Shown here piece after piece: positions 9,458-18,407 of a stretch of DNA of 64,000 nt (the first letter of the stretch is position 1; every line of letters starts with the position of its first letter). The DNA is from Opitutales bacterium (GTDB taxonomy: Bacteria > Verrucomicrobiota > Verrucomicrobiia > Opitutales > Coraliomargaritaceae), in NCBI GenBank assembly GCA_030729385.1, contig JANQXM010000006.1, positions 4,835-68,834 of the forward strand. The letters are read 5' to 3'. Below the pieces are notes generated by a model. It made no database searches, was not told where the DNA came from, and saw only the letters and a list, made by a program, of their open reading frames with translations. The translations under genes and the position numbers were made by a program.

Positions 9458-10480
9458 TTAGCTTTTAGGGTTACCTGTGAGGTCTTTCAAAAGAAAGGCC
9501 AACTCATCCAAAACCATACCTGTGCCATTTGCGACCGCACTGAGTGGGTCGTCGGCAATGATTACTGGTAATCCAGTGGCATCGCTCAACGCTTGGTCAA
9601 GACCACGAATCAAGGCACCTCCGCCGGCGAGGAAAAATCCGCGGTCAACGAGATCAGCTGAAAGCTCCGGCGGGCAACGTTCGAGGGCATTACGCACAAG
9701 CTCGACGATGGAAGCGATGGTGTCAGAAAGGGCTTCGCGGATTTCTTGCGAAGTGATGGTGATCGTCTTCGGGAGTCCGGCGACAGAGTCACGGCCACGC
9801 ACTTCCATGGAGACTTCTTCTTCCAGTGGGAAAGCGGATCCGACACGAATTTTAATTTCTTCTGCGGTGCGCTCGCCGATCATCAAATTGTAAGCGCGCT
9901 TCATGTAGTTGACTACGGCGCTATCGATTTCGTCGCCGCCGACGCGGATACTCTTGGTGTAAACGACACCAGCAAGTGAGATGATCGCGACTTCGGTGGT
10001 GCCACCGCCGATATCGACGATCATGTTCGCGGCTGGTTCGTCGATGGGGAGACCCACGCCGATAGCGGCAGCCATGGGCTCTTCGAGTAGCACGACATCG
10101 CGTGCGCCGGCACGGATGGCAGAGTCTTTAACAGCACGGCGTTCCACTTCTGTGATGCCCGAGGGGACAGCCACGACGATACGGGGTGCTACAAATGTTT
10201 TCTTCCGATTCACCTTGTTGATGAAATACCGGAGCATGGCTTCGGTGATCTCAAAATCGGCGATGACGCCGTCCTTCATGGGGCGAATCGCGGTGATGTT
10301 TCCAGGGGTGCGTCCGAGCATCTTTTTCGCTTCGGAGCCAACTGCGCAGACCTTCTTGGTCGAGGTGTAGATCGCGACGACGCTGGGCTCTCGTAGGACG
10401 ATGCCCTTTTCTTTAGCGAACACGAGGGTGTTTGCTGTGCCGAGGTCGATGCCGATGTCGTTGGATAGAAAGCCGATCAC
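9458..10480 (-). CDS. mreB: Actin-like rod-shape determinant MreB
   Basis: MreB is the bacterial actin that guides the cell-wall elongation machine along the inner membrane. The 340 residues show the actin-fold phosphate loops: SNDIGIDLGTANTLVF near the N-terminus and MIVDIGGGTTEVAI in the middle, plus the adenosine-site motif FLAGGGALIRGLD. It leads the mreB-mreC-mreD-mrdA operon; the 110-base gap upstream (10481-10590) must hold the promoter, although I cannot pick a clear box. Confidence 0.98.
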   Translation of the reverse strand: MIGFLSNDIGIDLGTANTLVFAKEKGIVLREPSVVAIYTSTKKVCAVGSEAKKMLGRTPGNITAIRPMKDGVIADFEITEAMLRYFINKVNRKKTFVAPRIVVAVPSGITEVERRAVKDSAIRAGARDVVLLEEPMAAAIGVGLPIDEPAANMIVDIGGGTTEVAIISLAGVVYTKSIRVGGDEIDSAVVNYMKRAYNLMIGERTAEEIKIRVGSAFPLEEEVSMEVRGRDSVAGLPKTITITSQEIREALSDTIASIVELVRNALERCPPELSADLVDRGFFLAGGGALIRGLDQALSDATGLPVIIADDPLSAVANGTGMVLDELAFLLKDLTGNPKS

Positions 10481-10590
10481 GTTGTGCGAGAGGTTGAGAT
10501 GTGCGTGCCCACCAGTGGGCGAGCAGGGTGAGTATTTCTATGAAAGCGATTGAAAGTCAAATAATTACCATAGAATAGGCAAACTACAGA

Positions 10591-11772
10591 CTAAGCGACC
10601 ACTTTGAAGAAGATGCGCTTACCTGCTTGGAAAATGCTTTCGCTTTCAGGCGGTGTGATTTCGACGTTTGGATCGGTCTGTTTTTCGCCGTCCATCTTGA
10701 CTCCACCTTGCTGCACGAGGCGGCGGATGGCACCCTTGCTTTCGAATAGGTCGGATTGTGCCATCACTTCAAAGAGGGGTGCGCTGGCTGCGTCGCCGAG
10801 CAGATCGCTCCATGTGAAAGTGGGCATGTCGTCGGGCAGCTTATTCTTCGAGAAAACCTGCTCGAACTGCTCAAGCTCGTGCTTGCCTGCTTGCATGGAA
10901 TGGAATTGGCCAACCAGTGAGCTTGCGAGGTGCTTCTTGGCCTCCATCGGGTGACCTGCTTTGAGCTTTTCGATCTTTTCGTCGCTCAATTCGAGGAGGA
11001 GTTGGTAGTAGGTCCACATCGTGTCGTCGCTGATCGACATGATTTTACCAAACATATCCTTCGGAGAATCGGTGAAGGCGATGTAGTTGTCGGCGCTCTT
11101 CGACATTTTTTTAGTGCCATCCAGACCGACAAGTAGCGGCATGGTGATCACGGCTTGCTCCATCTTGCCGGCGTCTTTTTGCAGTGCGCGACCGACGAGC
11201 ATATTGAAGAGTTGGTCGGTGCCGCCGATTTCGACGTCAGCGTTGAGGATGAGCGAGTCGTAACCTTGGATAAGCGGATACATGAATTCGATCATGGAGA
11301 TCGGTGCATTGCTTGCGTAGCGCTTGGCGAAGTCATCGCGCTCAAGCATACGGGCCACGGTCATCTTGCGAGCGAGTTTGAGGCAGTCCTCAAAGCTCAT
11401 GTCGTTGAACCAAGAGCTGTTATAAACGACTGTGGTCTTTTCTTCGTCGAGGATCTTAAAGGCTTGTTCGAGATAGGTTTCTGCGTTCCCAAAGATCTCT
11501 TCCTTTGTGAGCACCGGTCGAGTGCTGGAGCGTCCGGACGGGTCGCCAATGAGGGTGGTGAAGTCGCCGATGATTAGAACAGCTTCGTGCCCAAGGTCTT
11601 GGAATTGGCGTAGTTTATTGAACACCACCAAGTGACCGAAGGTCAGATCGGGGCGTGTCGGATCGACGCCTAGTTTAACGCGCAATGGGCGGTTGCCGTG
11701 CATGCGATCTTCGAGTTCGGCTTCACCGATGATGGTCTCGGTGTTGGTGCGGATGGTTTCTATCAGGCTCAT
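10591..11772 (-). CDS. tyrS: Tyrosyl-tRNA synthetase
   Basis: Class I synthetase that charges tRNA-Tyr. The HIGH-like motif is FGHL at residues 45-48, the KMSKS loop is exactly KMSKS at 222-226, and the C-terminal S4-like RNA-binding part includes AIRRLVQQGGVKMDG. The 393-residue length and motif spacing fit the TyrZ-like branch of bacterial TyrRS. The start ATG at 11772 sits directly after a T-run on the coding strand's upstream side and a purine-rich repeat tract (11779-11812). No T-box leader is visible. Confidence 0.97.
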   Translation of the reverse strand: MSLIETIRTNTETIIGEAELEDRMHGNRPLRVKLGVDPTRPDLTFGHLVVFNKLRQFQDLGHEAVLIIGDFTTLIGDPSGRSSTRPVLTKEEIFGNAETYLEQAFKILDEEKTTVVYNSSWFNDMSFEDCLKLARKMTVARMLERDDFAKRYASNAPISMIEFMYPLIQGYDSLILNADVEIGGTDQLFNMLVGRALQKDAGKMEQAVITMPLLVGLDGTKKMSKSADNYIAFTDSPKDMFGKIMSISDDTMWTYYQLLLELSDEKIEKLKAGHPMEAKKHLASSLVGQFHSMQAGKHELEQFEQVFSKNKLPDDMPTFTWSDLLGDAASAPLFEVMAQSDLFESKGAIRRLVQQGGVKMDGEKQTDPNVEITPPESESIFQAGKRIFFKVVA

Positions 11773-11778
11773 TTTTTT

Positions 11779-11812
11779 GGAAGTGAGGAGTCAGGAGTTA
11801 GAAGTCAGAGTG
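11779..11812. repeat. AGGAGTTAGAAGTCAG-type repeat tract
   Basis: A non-coding tract between tyrS and the next gene upstream. It contains AGGAGTTAGAAGTCAG at 11793-11808, a 16-base word found identically at 62902-62917 between sufD and sufB, 51 kb away. A related inverted copy pair lies at 27775-27870. Confidence 0.7.
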
Positions 11813-11881
11813 AGTGCCTAACAGCTAACGCAGTGTGCGATAAAAGTGAGCCGATGGGCTCTATCGTAAAGGAAAATCTGC

Positions 11882-12967
11882 CTAGCGGATGGTGATGTAA
11901 GGCTCAATCGGACGATTGCAGTTGGCTGAGGCGACGAAGGTGTCGCGGTCTTCGGTCGAATCGAATAGATAGAGGGCATAGCCACCCCAGCCGCCGCCGA
12001 GGTATTTGCGTCCGATGCAGCCTTTGGCGTCGGGCAGTTCGCGCATGCCTTCGCCAAGTTGGGCTTCGTAGCTGAGTTGCACGGCCTCGCCGAGTTTTAT
12101 TAAGTCGCGGAGAAAGACGCCTTCCTTGGCAGTTTCGCCAGCTTTCTGAATTAGGTCGTAGTCACGATCGTTGTCTGCGTTGGCAGGCGTGTCGTGCGGA
12201 ATATCAGTGTAGTGCAGTGCCATGTGCCCACGTAGGAAATCGCCGTTGCGCTTGAAATGGAGCACGGGCTTTGGGCCGCTACGCCATGCGCAGAGTCCGG
12301 TTTCTCGGATGATGGCGGGATCTTGCCAGCCGACGCCGAGGTTCAATTCGCTTTCGACGCCGTCGTTACCATTGAGCAAAGCCCATGCACCGCTGCCGCC
12401 GAGACCGGATTTTTGTTCGTAGCACCAGTCGGTGAGTGAGACGAGCGGGGAGATCGCACAGTTGACGATGTAGGTGCCTTCGCGAGCAAGGCGTGGCACA
12501 TCGAGCCAGCCGCCGCCGAAATCGACACGTAGTGGCGCATACGCTGGGGTGCGGATATTGCGCACGATCGAGCTGGTGGAAACAGGAGTGAACTGTGGCG
12601 GTGTCTTCGGCAGAATGACGTATTCTGCGCCGACTTCGGCGCACAGCGCTCGTTTAGCCGCACCGTATTGGTCGTCTTCTGTGACAGCTAGTATATCGGG
12701 GCGGATCTTTAAAAAGTGGTCTTTGAAATCAAGTCCGAGGTCCTCGCAATCTCCAATCACGACTTGATCGACGATGTCCAAGCTGGTCATCAGTGCGAGC
12801 TTGTGGTCCTGCGGAATGGAGGTGCGGCGTTTTTTATGCTCCCAGAGAACTTTGTCCGAAGCAAAGCAGACGGTGAGGTGGTCGCCGAGCGCGCGCGCTT
12901 CTTTGAAGAACTGGATGTGCCCGCCGTGGAGGATGTCGTAGCAACCGGAAATAAAGACTTTTTTCAT
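11882..12967 (-). CDS. Fusion of HxGH cytidylyltransferase and GHMP-type sugar kinase
   Basis: A 361-residue two-domain protein. Residues 1-140 form a nucleotidyltransferase of the TagD/HldE-C type: FISGCYDILHGGHIQFF carries the HxGH motif (14-17), and STSSIVRNI (132-140) matches the C-terminal signature. Residues 143-361 look like a compact GHMP kinase: LRVDFGGGWLDVP (146-158), the phosphate loop SGLGGSGAWALL (187-198), and GRKYLGGGWGGYALYL (319-334). This resembles HddA-type heptose kinases but is shortened between the first two motifs. Together the domains could phosphorylate a sugar and load it onto a nucleotide, but the substrate is unknown. Known heptose pathways use HldE (PfkB kinase + cytidylyltransferase) or HddA + HddC, not this pairing. 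It is followed by tyrS, and a SpoU methyltransferase lies upstream. Confidence 0.78.
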   Translation of the reverse strand: MKKVFISGCYDILHGGHIQFFKEARALGDHLTVCFASDKVLWEHKKRRTSIPQDHKLALMTSLDIVDQVVIGDCEDLGLDFKDHFLKIRPDILAVTEDDQYGAAKRALCAEVGAEYVILPKTPPQFTPVSTSSIVRNIRTPAYAPLRVDFGGGWLDVPRLAREGTYIVNCAISPLVSLTDWCYEQKSGLGGSGAWALLNGNDGVESELNLGVGWQDPAIIRETGLCAWRSGPKPVLHFKRNGDFLRGHMALHYTDIPHDTPANADNDRDYDLIQKAGETAKEGVFLRDLIKLGEAVQLSYEAQLGEGMRELPDAKGCIGRKYLGGGWGGYALYLFDSTEDRDTFVASANCNRPIEPYITIR

Positions 12968-12991
12968 ACAGCGAGTGTTTTCGGGCGTGGG

Positions 12992-13558
12992 TTACAAACG
13001 TTGGCGCACCGCCTCGTAAAGGCAGACGCCTGCAGAAACGGATACATTTAGGCAGTCGACTGTGCCGGCCATTGGTAGGCTGACGAGATGATCACAGTGA
13101 TCTCCGGTCACTTTTCGGAGTCCCCAGCCTTCGCTGCCTAGGACGAAAGCAGTCGGACCGGTTAAATTGATATCGTAGAGGGAATCATTGCCGCGATCGG
13201 AAGTGCCTACAATTTGAATGCCCGCTTCTTTGAGCTTACGGATCAAATTACTAAAATTTTTGCTTTTAAGAAAAGGCACATCGTCGGCCCCGCCGCAGGA
13301 GATATCCCGCACGGTCGGAGTAATCCCGACAGCACCTTTAATCGGAGCCAGTACTGCAGTGACGCCGGCGCCAGAGGCAGAGCGTAAGCAAGCGCCCAGA
13401 TTATGTGGGTCCTGCACGCCTTCGAGAATCAAGAGTAGTGGGTTTTCAGTGCGCTCGATGAGATCGAAGAGATCATCCTCATTTTCAAGGTAGACGATAG
13501 TGGGGCCCTTCGAGTGACGAGGTGGACGTTTGATTTTGTGAATAGAATTTCTTCCCAT
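12992..13558 (-). CDS. SpoU/TrmH-family RNA 2'-O-methyltransferase (short form)
   Basis: A 188-residue SPOUT methyltransferase. Motif 1 is EGVQDPHNLGACLRSA, motif 2 is FVLGSEGWGLRKV, and motif 3 is LPMAGTVDCLNVSVSAG; these form the trefoil-knot SAM site. It resembles the catalytic half of RlmB (23S rRNA Gm2251) but lacks RlmB's N-terminal substrate-binding domain, having only about 30 basic residues there instead. The target RNA therefore cannot be named. It lies 24 bases upstream of the cytidylyltransferase-kinase fusion on the same strand. Confidence 0.85.
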   Translation of the reverse strand: MGRNSIHKIKRPPRHSKGPTIVYLENEDDLFDLIERTENPLLLILEGVQDPHNLGACLRSASGAGVTAVLAPIKGAVGITPTVRDISCGGADDVPFLKSKNFSNLIRKLKEAGIQIVGTSDRGNDSLYDINLTGPTAFVLGSEGWGLRKVTGDHCDHLVSLPMAGTVDCLNVSVSAGVCLYEAVRQRL

Positions 13559-13624
13559 GGTTTTTTAAAAAGTTGTAAGGTGAAAACTGAAATGCTGAAA
13601 GCAGCGCGTTATTGAGAGTGGGAA

Positions 13625-14674
13625 CTAAAAGAGGTCGGGCTGTGTGTCTTTATTTGTGGGCTCGAGGCCGATGACTTGCCAGCCTTTATTAGTGAGGACG
13701 CGACCTTGTGCGGTGCGCTGCAGGTAGCCTTCTTGGATGAGGAAGGGTTCGTGGACTTCTTCGAGTGTGTGGGCTTCTTCGCCGACGGCGACGGCCACGG
13801 TGCCGAGTCCGACGGGACCGCCTTTGTAGTTTTGAGCCATCACACGCATGACTTGCTTGTCCATTTCGTCGAGACCGCGTTGGTCGATTTCGAGGAGCTC
13901 AAGCGCAGCGGCGGCCATGTCTTTAGTGATGACGCCGTTGCCGCGTTGCTGGGCGAAGTCACGGGAGAAATTGATCAGGTTGTTGGCGATGCGTGGTGTG
14001 CCACGGGCGCGGCGGGCGATTTCGGCGGCGCCTTCGGGCTCGAATTTCACGTCGAGCAGTCCGCACGTGCGTTCGACAATGCCTTGCAAGGTGGCGTGGT
14101 CGTAATAACTGAGACGCGATTGTAGCGTGAAGCGGCTACGAAGCGGCGCGGTCAGCAGCCCCATCCGAGTGGTGGCCCCAAGCAGGGTGAAGCGGGGTAG
14201 GCTGAGGCGCACGCTTCGGGCGTTGGGTCCTTGATCGATCATGATGTCGATTCGGAAGTCTTCCATCGCGGAGTAGAGATATTCTTCGACGGTTTTTGGA
14301 ATGCGGTGGATCTCGTCGATGAAGAGGATGTCGCCTTCGTTGAGATTGGTGAGTAAGCCGGCGAGGTCGGCGGGTTTATCGATTACTGGACCCGAAGTGA
14401 TGGTGACTTTGCGCCCCATCTCATGTCCTAGTAGCAGAGATAGGGTGGTCTTACCTAGTCCTGGAGGACCGCTGAGTAGGATATGGTTAAGTGGTTCGCC
14501 GCGATCTCGTGCGGCGCCGACCATGACTTTAAGGCGCTCGATGGTCTTGGGCTGCCCTGCGAAGTCGTCGAAAGACAGCGGGCGCAACATAGATTCTTCC
14601 GAACTAATCGGATTGGCGAGGGTTTGCTCGATGAATTCGGTGCCGGTAGGCGGATCTTCTGGAGTAAAAGGCAT
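13625..14674 (-). CDS. ruvB: Holliday junction branch-migration helicase RuvB
   Basis: RuvB is the AAA+ motor that drives branch migration with RuvA. The 349-residue protein has RPLSFDDFAGQ, Walker A SGPPGLGKTT, Walker B FIDEIHRIP, sensor 1 LLGATTR, and the C-terminal winged helix starting near QRGLDEMDKQVM. All are typical. ruvC lies at 3993-4580 in the opposite orientation; ruvA is not in the window. The gap upstream (14675-14829) shows no gene and no clear signal. Confidence 0.98.
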   Translation of the reverse strand: MPFTPEDPPTGTEFIEQTLANPISSEESMLRPLSFDDFAGQPKTIERLKVMVGAARDRGEPLNHILLSGPPGLGKTTLSLLLGHEMGRKVTITSGPVIDKPADLAGLLTNLNEGDILFIDEIHRIPKTVEEYLYSAMEDFRIDIMIDQGPNARSVRLSLPRFTLLGATTRMGLLTAPLRSRFTLQSRLSYYDHATLQGIVERTCGLLDVKFEPEGAAEIARRARGTPRIANNLINFSRDFAQQRGNGVITKDMAAAALELLEIDQRGLDEMDKQVMRVMAQNYKGGPVGLGTVAVAVGEEAHTLEEVHEPFLIQEGYLQRTAQGRVLTNKGWQVIGLEPTNKDTQPDLF

Positions 14675-14829
14675 GATACGAGGTGTCTATGTGTGCACCT
14701 AGCACATCAACAGATCCACGCTAGTCAACTAATCCGAGAGGGCAGTTTTTAGAAACTGAGTTACTCGGCATGAATTTTTACTGGGTGTGATTGCGGGCAG
14801 CTCGATCGTCGCCTATTGCTCAAGATCGT

Positions 14830-15831
14830 TTACTGTTGCTGTTGTTGCTGCCATTGCCACTGCGTGCGGTCGTATTGAGGCAGGCTGTTGATCTCTTGTG
14901 GTAGCAAAATGTAGGTCTCAAAAATCTGACGGCCGATCTTATTGAACTGCTGTTGGAGTTCGTCGAAGTAGTCGTGATAGCCGATACTTTGCACGCTTTG
15001 GATGTTCGAGAAATTGAGCTGTGCGAGCGTGCTACCAGCGAGGCGTTCCGCCTCGTTGGAAAAGCTGCCGTCGGATGTGCCGGAGATCGAGTGCAGTTGT
15101 TTGTCGATTTGACGTAAACAGAAGCGAACCGAGCGGGGGAATGACGGAGAGAAAAGCAGGAAGTCCACGACGTTTTCTAGTGTGACTTCACCGCGGCTCT
15201 CAGCGCGAAAGGCAGAGAAGGCGGAGCATGAGCGGAGTGCAGACGCGAGCTTGCCGCGATCTGGATCGGACTCGAAAGCGAGCATGTCGAGCACGCGAGT
15301 GGTCTTGTCGGCACGTTCTAGGAAGCGACCTGCTTCGATGAAGTGCCAGCCTTCGTCGTGTAAAATTGTAGCGTTGATCAGACCCGAAAAGAGCATGCAG
15401 GCTTTGATTGTTCTGCGGTAGAAATCCTCGGGTCGATCTTTCCAGAGTGCTTCAGCTTCCTGTGACTGCATGAAGAGATGGAAGCTATTAAGTTCCAGCC
15501 AGATCTCTTCGGAGATTTGGTCACGGACCATACGTGCATTTTCGCGCGCTTGCGCGATGCAGGAACGGATCGAGTCGCCGTCGGATATCGAGAAGGTGAT
15601 AAACCAGTTTACATCAATGTCTTTGCCAGCGGCTTCTTTGGCCTTGTCGTAGTTCTCTTGCGCGGCGGTCGCGTAAAGCAGTGGGTGCCAGAGCGTATCA
15701 TTGCTGCTGCTGGGACTCTCGATGCTGTCGAGATCGGCGTAACGATTGACGGCGACAAGACGTGTTAGATTTTCGGCCCGTTCGAGGTAACGGCTGAGCC
15801 AGTAGAGACTGTTGGCAACGCGTGAAAGCAT
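14830..15831 (-). CDS. Alpha-E (DUF403) protein with glutamine-rich tail
   Basis: A 333-residue all-helical alpha-E protein. The family signature SRVANSLYWLSRYLERAEN begins at residue 3, and a second conserved patch reads WHFIEAGRFLERADKTTRVLD. Alpha-E proteins have no known activity; comparative genomics (Iyer and co-workers) placed them with ATP-grasp peptide ligases and transglutaminases in a predicted amide-forming system. The chosen ATG (15831) lies 22 bases after the ATP-grasp stop; the in-frame TTG further upstream would overlap that gene by 56 bases. The C-terminus ends WQWQQQQQQ, encoded by a CAG/CAA run at 14833-14850, which could vary by slippage. Confidence 0.88.
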   Translation of the reverse strand: MLSRVANSLYWLSRYLERAENLTRLVAVNRYADLDSIESPSSSNDTLWHPLLYATAAQENYDKAKEAAGKDIDVNWFITFSISDGDSIRSCIAQARENARMVRDQISEEIWLELNSFHLFMQSQEAEALWKDRPEDFYRRTIKACMLFSGLINATILHDEGWHFIEAGRFLERADKTTRVLDMLAFESDPDRGKLASALRSCSAFSAFRAESRGEVTLENVVDFLLFSPSFPRSVRFCLRQIDKQLHSISGTSDGSFSNEAERLAGSTLAQLNFSNIQSVQSIGYHDYFDELQQQFNKIGRQIFETYILLPQEINSLPQYDRTQWQWQQQQQQ

Positions 15832-15853
15832 AACTGTATAACTTATAGGAGTA

Positions 15854-17290
15854 TTATTTATAGAGCACCCATGTGTCTTTACTGCCGCCGCCTTGGGAGG
15901 AGTTGACAATGAGGGAGCCCTTATTGAGTGCGACGCGTGTCAGGCCGCCGGGTATGATTTCGATTTTGTCGCCATAGAGAATGAATGGGCGTAGGTCGAT
16001 GTGTCTGCCTTCGATGGCATTGTCCTTGCAGATCGTCGGGTGGCGGGAAAGTGAGACCACTGGTTGGGCGATATAGTTGCGCGGGTTTTCTTTAATCTTC
16101 GTGGCAAACTCAGCGCGTTGTGCAGCTGTCGAGCTTGGTCCCATTAGCATCCCGTAGCCGCCAGATTCGTTGGCTGCTTTGACTACGAGACTCTCCAAGT
16201 TATCGAGGATGTATTTACGGTCTTCATCGCGCCATGCGAGATAGGTCGGCACACTTTCGAGGATCGGCTCTTGATCGAGGTAGTATCTGATCATGTCGTC
16301 GACGTAGGCGTAGGTCACCTTGTCGTCAGCAACACCTGTGCCGACGGCATTGGCGAGAGCGACATTGCCGCAAAGGTAAGCTTCCATCAAGCCTGGCACG
16401 CCGAGCATGGAGTCTTTGCGGAAGACACGTGGATCGAGAAAATCGTCATCGAGTCGGCGGTAAATTACATCGACTTGCACGAGTCCGTGAGTCGTGCGCA
16501 TGAACACGTAACCATTGAGGACGATCAAGTCACGACCTTCGACGATCTCGATCCCCATCTTACGAGCGAGGAAAGTATGTTCGAAGTAAGCGCTGTTGTA
16601 GACGCCTGGAGTCAGCAGCGCGCAAACCGGAGTTTGACCCGCACGCGGGGAGAGGTGCTGCATCGTCTTGAGTAGAAGTTCCGGGTAGTTGTCTACCGGG
16701 CGCACGCCGCATTCACGATAGAGTTGAGGAAATGCGCGCTTCATCGCCTCGCGGTTTTCCAATAGGTAGGAAACGCCTGAAGGGCAGCGACCGTTATCTT
16801 CGAGGACGAGATACTTACCTTTGTCGTCGCGAATCAGATCGGTTCCGCAGATTTGGAGATAGATGTCTTTCGGCACGTCGACACCACACATTTCGGGGCG
16901 GTAGTGTGCAGCTTCCTTGACGACGGACTCTGGTATGATGCCGTCTTTGATAATTTTGGCATCGTGATAGATGTCGTTGAGAAAGAGATTAAGCGCGATG
17001 ATACGTTGAGTGAGACCCTGTTCGACAGTTTGCCATTCATCGTTCGGGATGATCCGAGGAATGAGGTCGAAAGGGAAGATCCGCTCGGTGCCCTTGTCGT
17101 CGCCATAAACGGTGAAGGTAATGCCTTGCTCTAGGAACCCGTGGTTCACCAGGCGCTGCTTCTCAATCAACTCTTTCTGTTGAAGGCGCGTAAAACGATT
17201 TTCGAGTAGTTGGTAATGGGGTAGAGAAGTGTTCGAGTCGTTTCCGAACATTTCGTCGAAAAACGCTTCTTTTTGGTAATTTTGGAACAT
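15854..17290 (-). CDS. Circularly permuted ATP-grasp ligase (DUF404/DUF407 type)
   Basis: A 478-residue protein of the CP-ATP-grasp family, predicted to form amide bonds between a carboxylate and an amine through an acyl phosphate. Conserved stretches are [20 protein letters not shown] (about 162-181), [28 protein letters not shown] (about 369-381, a glycine-rich nucleotide loop) and [10 protein letters not shown] near the end. I use ATG 17290 ([15 protein letters not shown]); a TTG at 17308 is possible. It lies between a transglutaminase gene upstream and the alpha-E gene downstream on the same strand, the classic trio. No substrate is known. Confidence 0.88.
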   Translation of the reverse strand: MFQNYQKEAFFDEMFGNDSNTSLPHYQLLENRFTRLQQKELIEKQRLVNHGFLEQGITFTVYGDDKGTERIFPFDLIPRIIPNDEWQTVEQGLTQRIIALNLFLNDIYHDAKIIKDGIIPESVVKEAAHYRPEMCGVDVPKDIYLQICGTDLIRDDKGKYLVLEDNGRCPSGVSYLLENREAMKRAFPQLYRECGVRPVDNYPELLLKTMQHLSPRAGQTPVCALLTPGVYNSAYFEHTFLARKMGIEIVEGRDLIVLNGYVFMRTTHGLVQVDVIYRRLDDDFLDPRVFRKDSMLGVPGLMEAYLCGNVALANAVGTGVADDKVTYAYVDDMIRYYLDQEPILESVPTYLAWRDEDRKYILDNLESLVVKAANESGGYGMLMGPSSTAAQRAEFATKIKENPRNYIAQPVVSLSRHPTICKDNAIEGRHIDLRPFILYGDKIEIIPGGLTRVALNKGSLIVNSSQGGGSKDTWVLYK

Positions 17291-17402
17291 ACGAATGAAT
17301 TTGAGCAATCCTTATGCCAACTGCGCGGCTCTCTTTAAGGGAAAACGGCTGTCGTGCGTCGATCGGTTGGGGCGGTTTGCTTTGGTTTAGGCGAGGACTT
17401 GA

Positions 17403-18206
17403 TTATGTGTATACTGGTGGTCCATCTATACGAGTGATGTTGATTTCCATCGACTGTAGTTCTACGGGTATACCGAATTGAGTATAGATGGCGACGTCTG
17501 CGGCGTCACGACCATAAGCAATCGCGATACGACCGCCATCGGCATTGTCTTGAGTGGGGTCAAATGTATACCATCGCCCATCGATATAAGCTTCAAACCA
17601 GGCGTGTAGGTCCATCGGGTCGAGCGTCTCCAAATAGCCCACGATCATGCGGGCAGGGATGGAGAGTGCGCGGCAGCAGGCGATGCCGATGTGCGCCATG
17701 TCACGGCAAACCGCGTGTGAGCGTTGGTTGGCTTCGCAGGCGCTAATGATGTCGTTGCCGAGGCCTGGCGCGTAGACGGTGGTATCTCTGATGTAGTCGA
17801 CGATAGCGACGCATTGATCGTAGCCCGGTTCGGCATCGGCGGTGATTTGTGCTGCGAGATCGGTGAAGCGGTCAGATTCGCAATATCGACTCGGGAGCAG
17901 AAACGGAATGGTGCTGTCCGGCAGGTGTTGCACTTCCGTGAAAGGGGCTCCGGGTGCGGTGTCGCAGCCTTCTGCTACCTCGACATCGACGGCAGTGCGT
18001 ATCAAAAAAGGACCTGGTGGCGCGATGAGACGTTGGCAGAGATTGCCGTATGGGTCGGTAAACTCGGTGGCTGGGACGCTAGGAGACAGCACATACTGTT
18101 CACGCCCGACCCATTGCTGCGAGCCGCTGCGCGGCCGGAGCATGAGTATGAAAGAAGTTTCCTCCGGAATATTAAATTCGAGAGAACAATTGGCGTGTAA
18201 CCACAT
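17403..18206 (-). CDS. Transglutaminase-like cysteine protein (first cluster)
   Basis: A 267-residue protein of the bacterial transglutaminase-like superfamily: a beta-rich N-terminal part, then the papain-like core. The catalytic triad can be read as Cys167 ([12 protein letters not shown]), His201 ([10 protein letters not shown]) and Asp216 (YTFDPTQD). There is no signal peptide, so it should be cytoplasmic. Such proteins may hydrolyse or form amide bonds; in this cluster type they are predicted to trim or attach peptides made by the ATP-grasp protein. It is the first gene of the minus-strand trio, divergent from the plus-strand cluster. Confidence 0.85.
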   Translation of the reverse strand: MWLHANCSLEFNIPEETSFILMLRPRSGSQQWVGREQYVLSPSVPATEFTDPYGNLCQRLIAPPGPFLIRTAVDVEVAEGCDTAPGAPFTEVQHLPDSTIPFLLPSRYCESDRFTDLAAQITADAEPGYDQCVAIVDYIRDTTVYAPGLGNDIISACEANQRSHAVCRDMAHIGIACCRALSIPARMIVGYLETLDPMDLHAWFEAYIDGRWYTFDPTQDNADGGRIAIAYGRDAADVAIYTQFGIPVELQSMEINITRIDGPPVYT

Positions 18207-18407
18207 GGATGCTGAACAGTTGTTTGTGTGCGAGTCGGGTTCTGTGCTGACGAGTTTTTTTGAATTAGCCAGTATAATGCCAAATTATATGTCGATTGCG
18301 ATTTGGTTTCGTGTAATTGAGCTAATGCTTATGCTTACGGCGACTGGTTTTCAGGTATTAAAGAATTGCTTTGATTGCCTCACTTCGATGCACATTGAGC
18401 ACTACTC
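18207..18407. promoter_or_regulatory. Divergent intergenic region of the two amidoligase clusters
   Basis: A 201-base gap between two head-to-head transcription units, so it should hold promoters for both. It is more AT-rich than the flanking genes. A TATAAT box lies at 18273-18278 on the plus strand without a convincing -35, and CCAAAT (18280-18285) / ATTTGG (18301-18306) form a small inverted repeat that could be an operator. These are weak signals. Confidence 0.35.
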
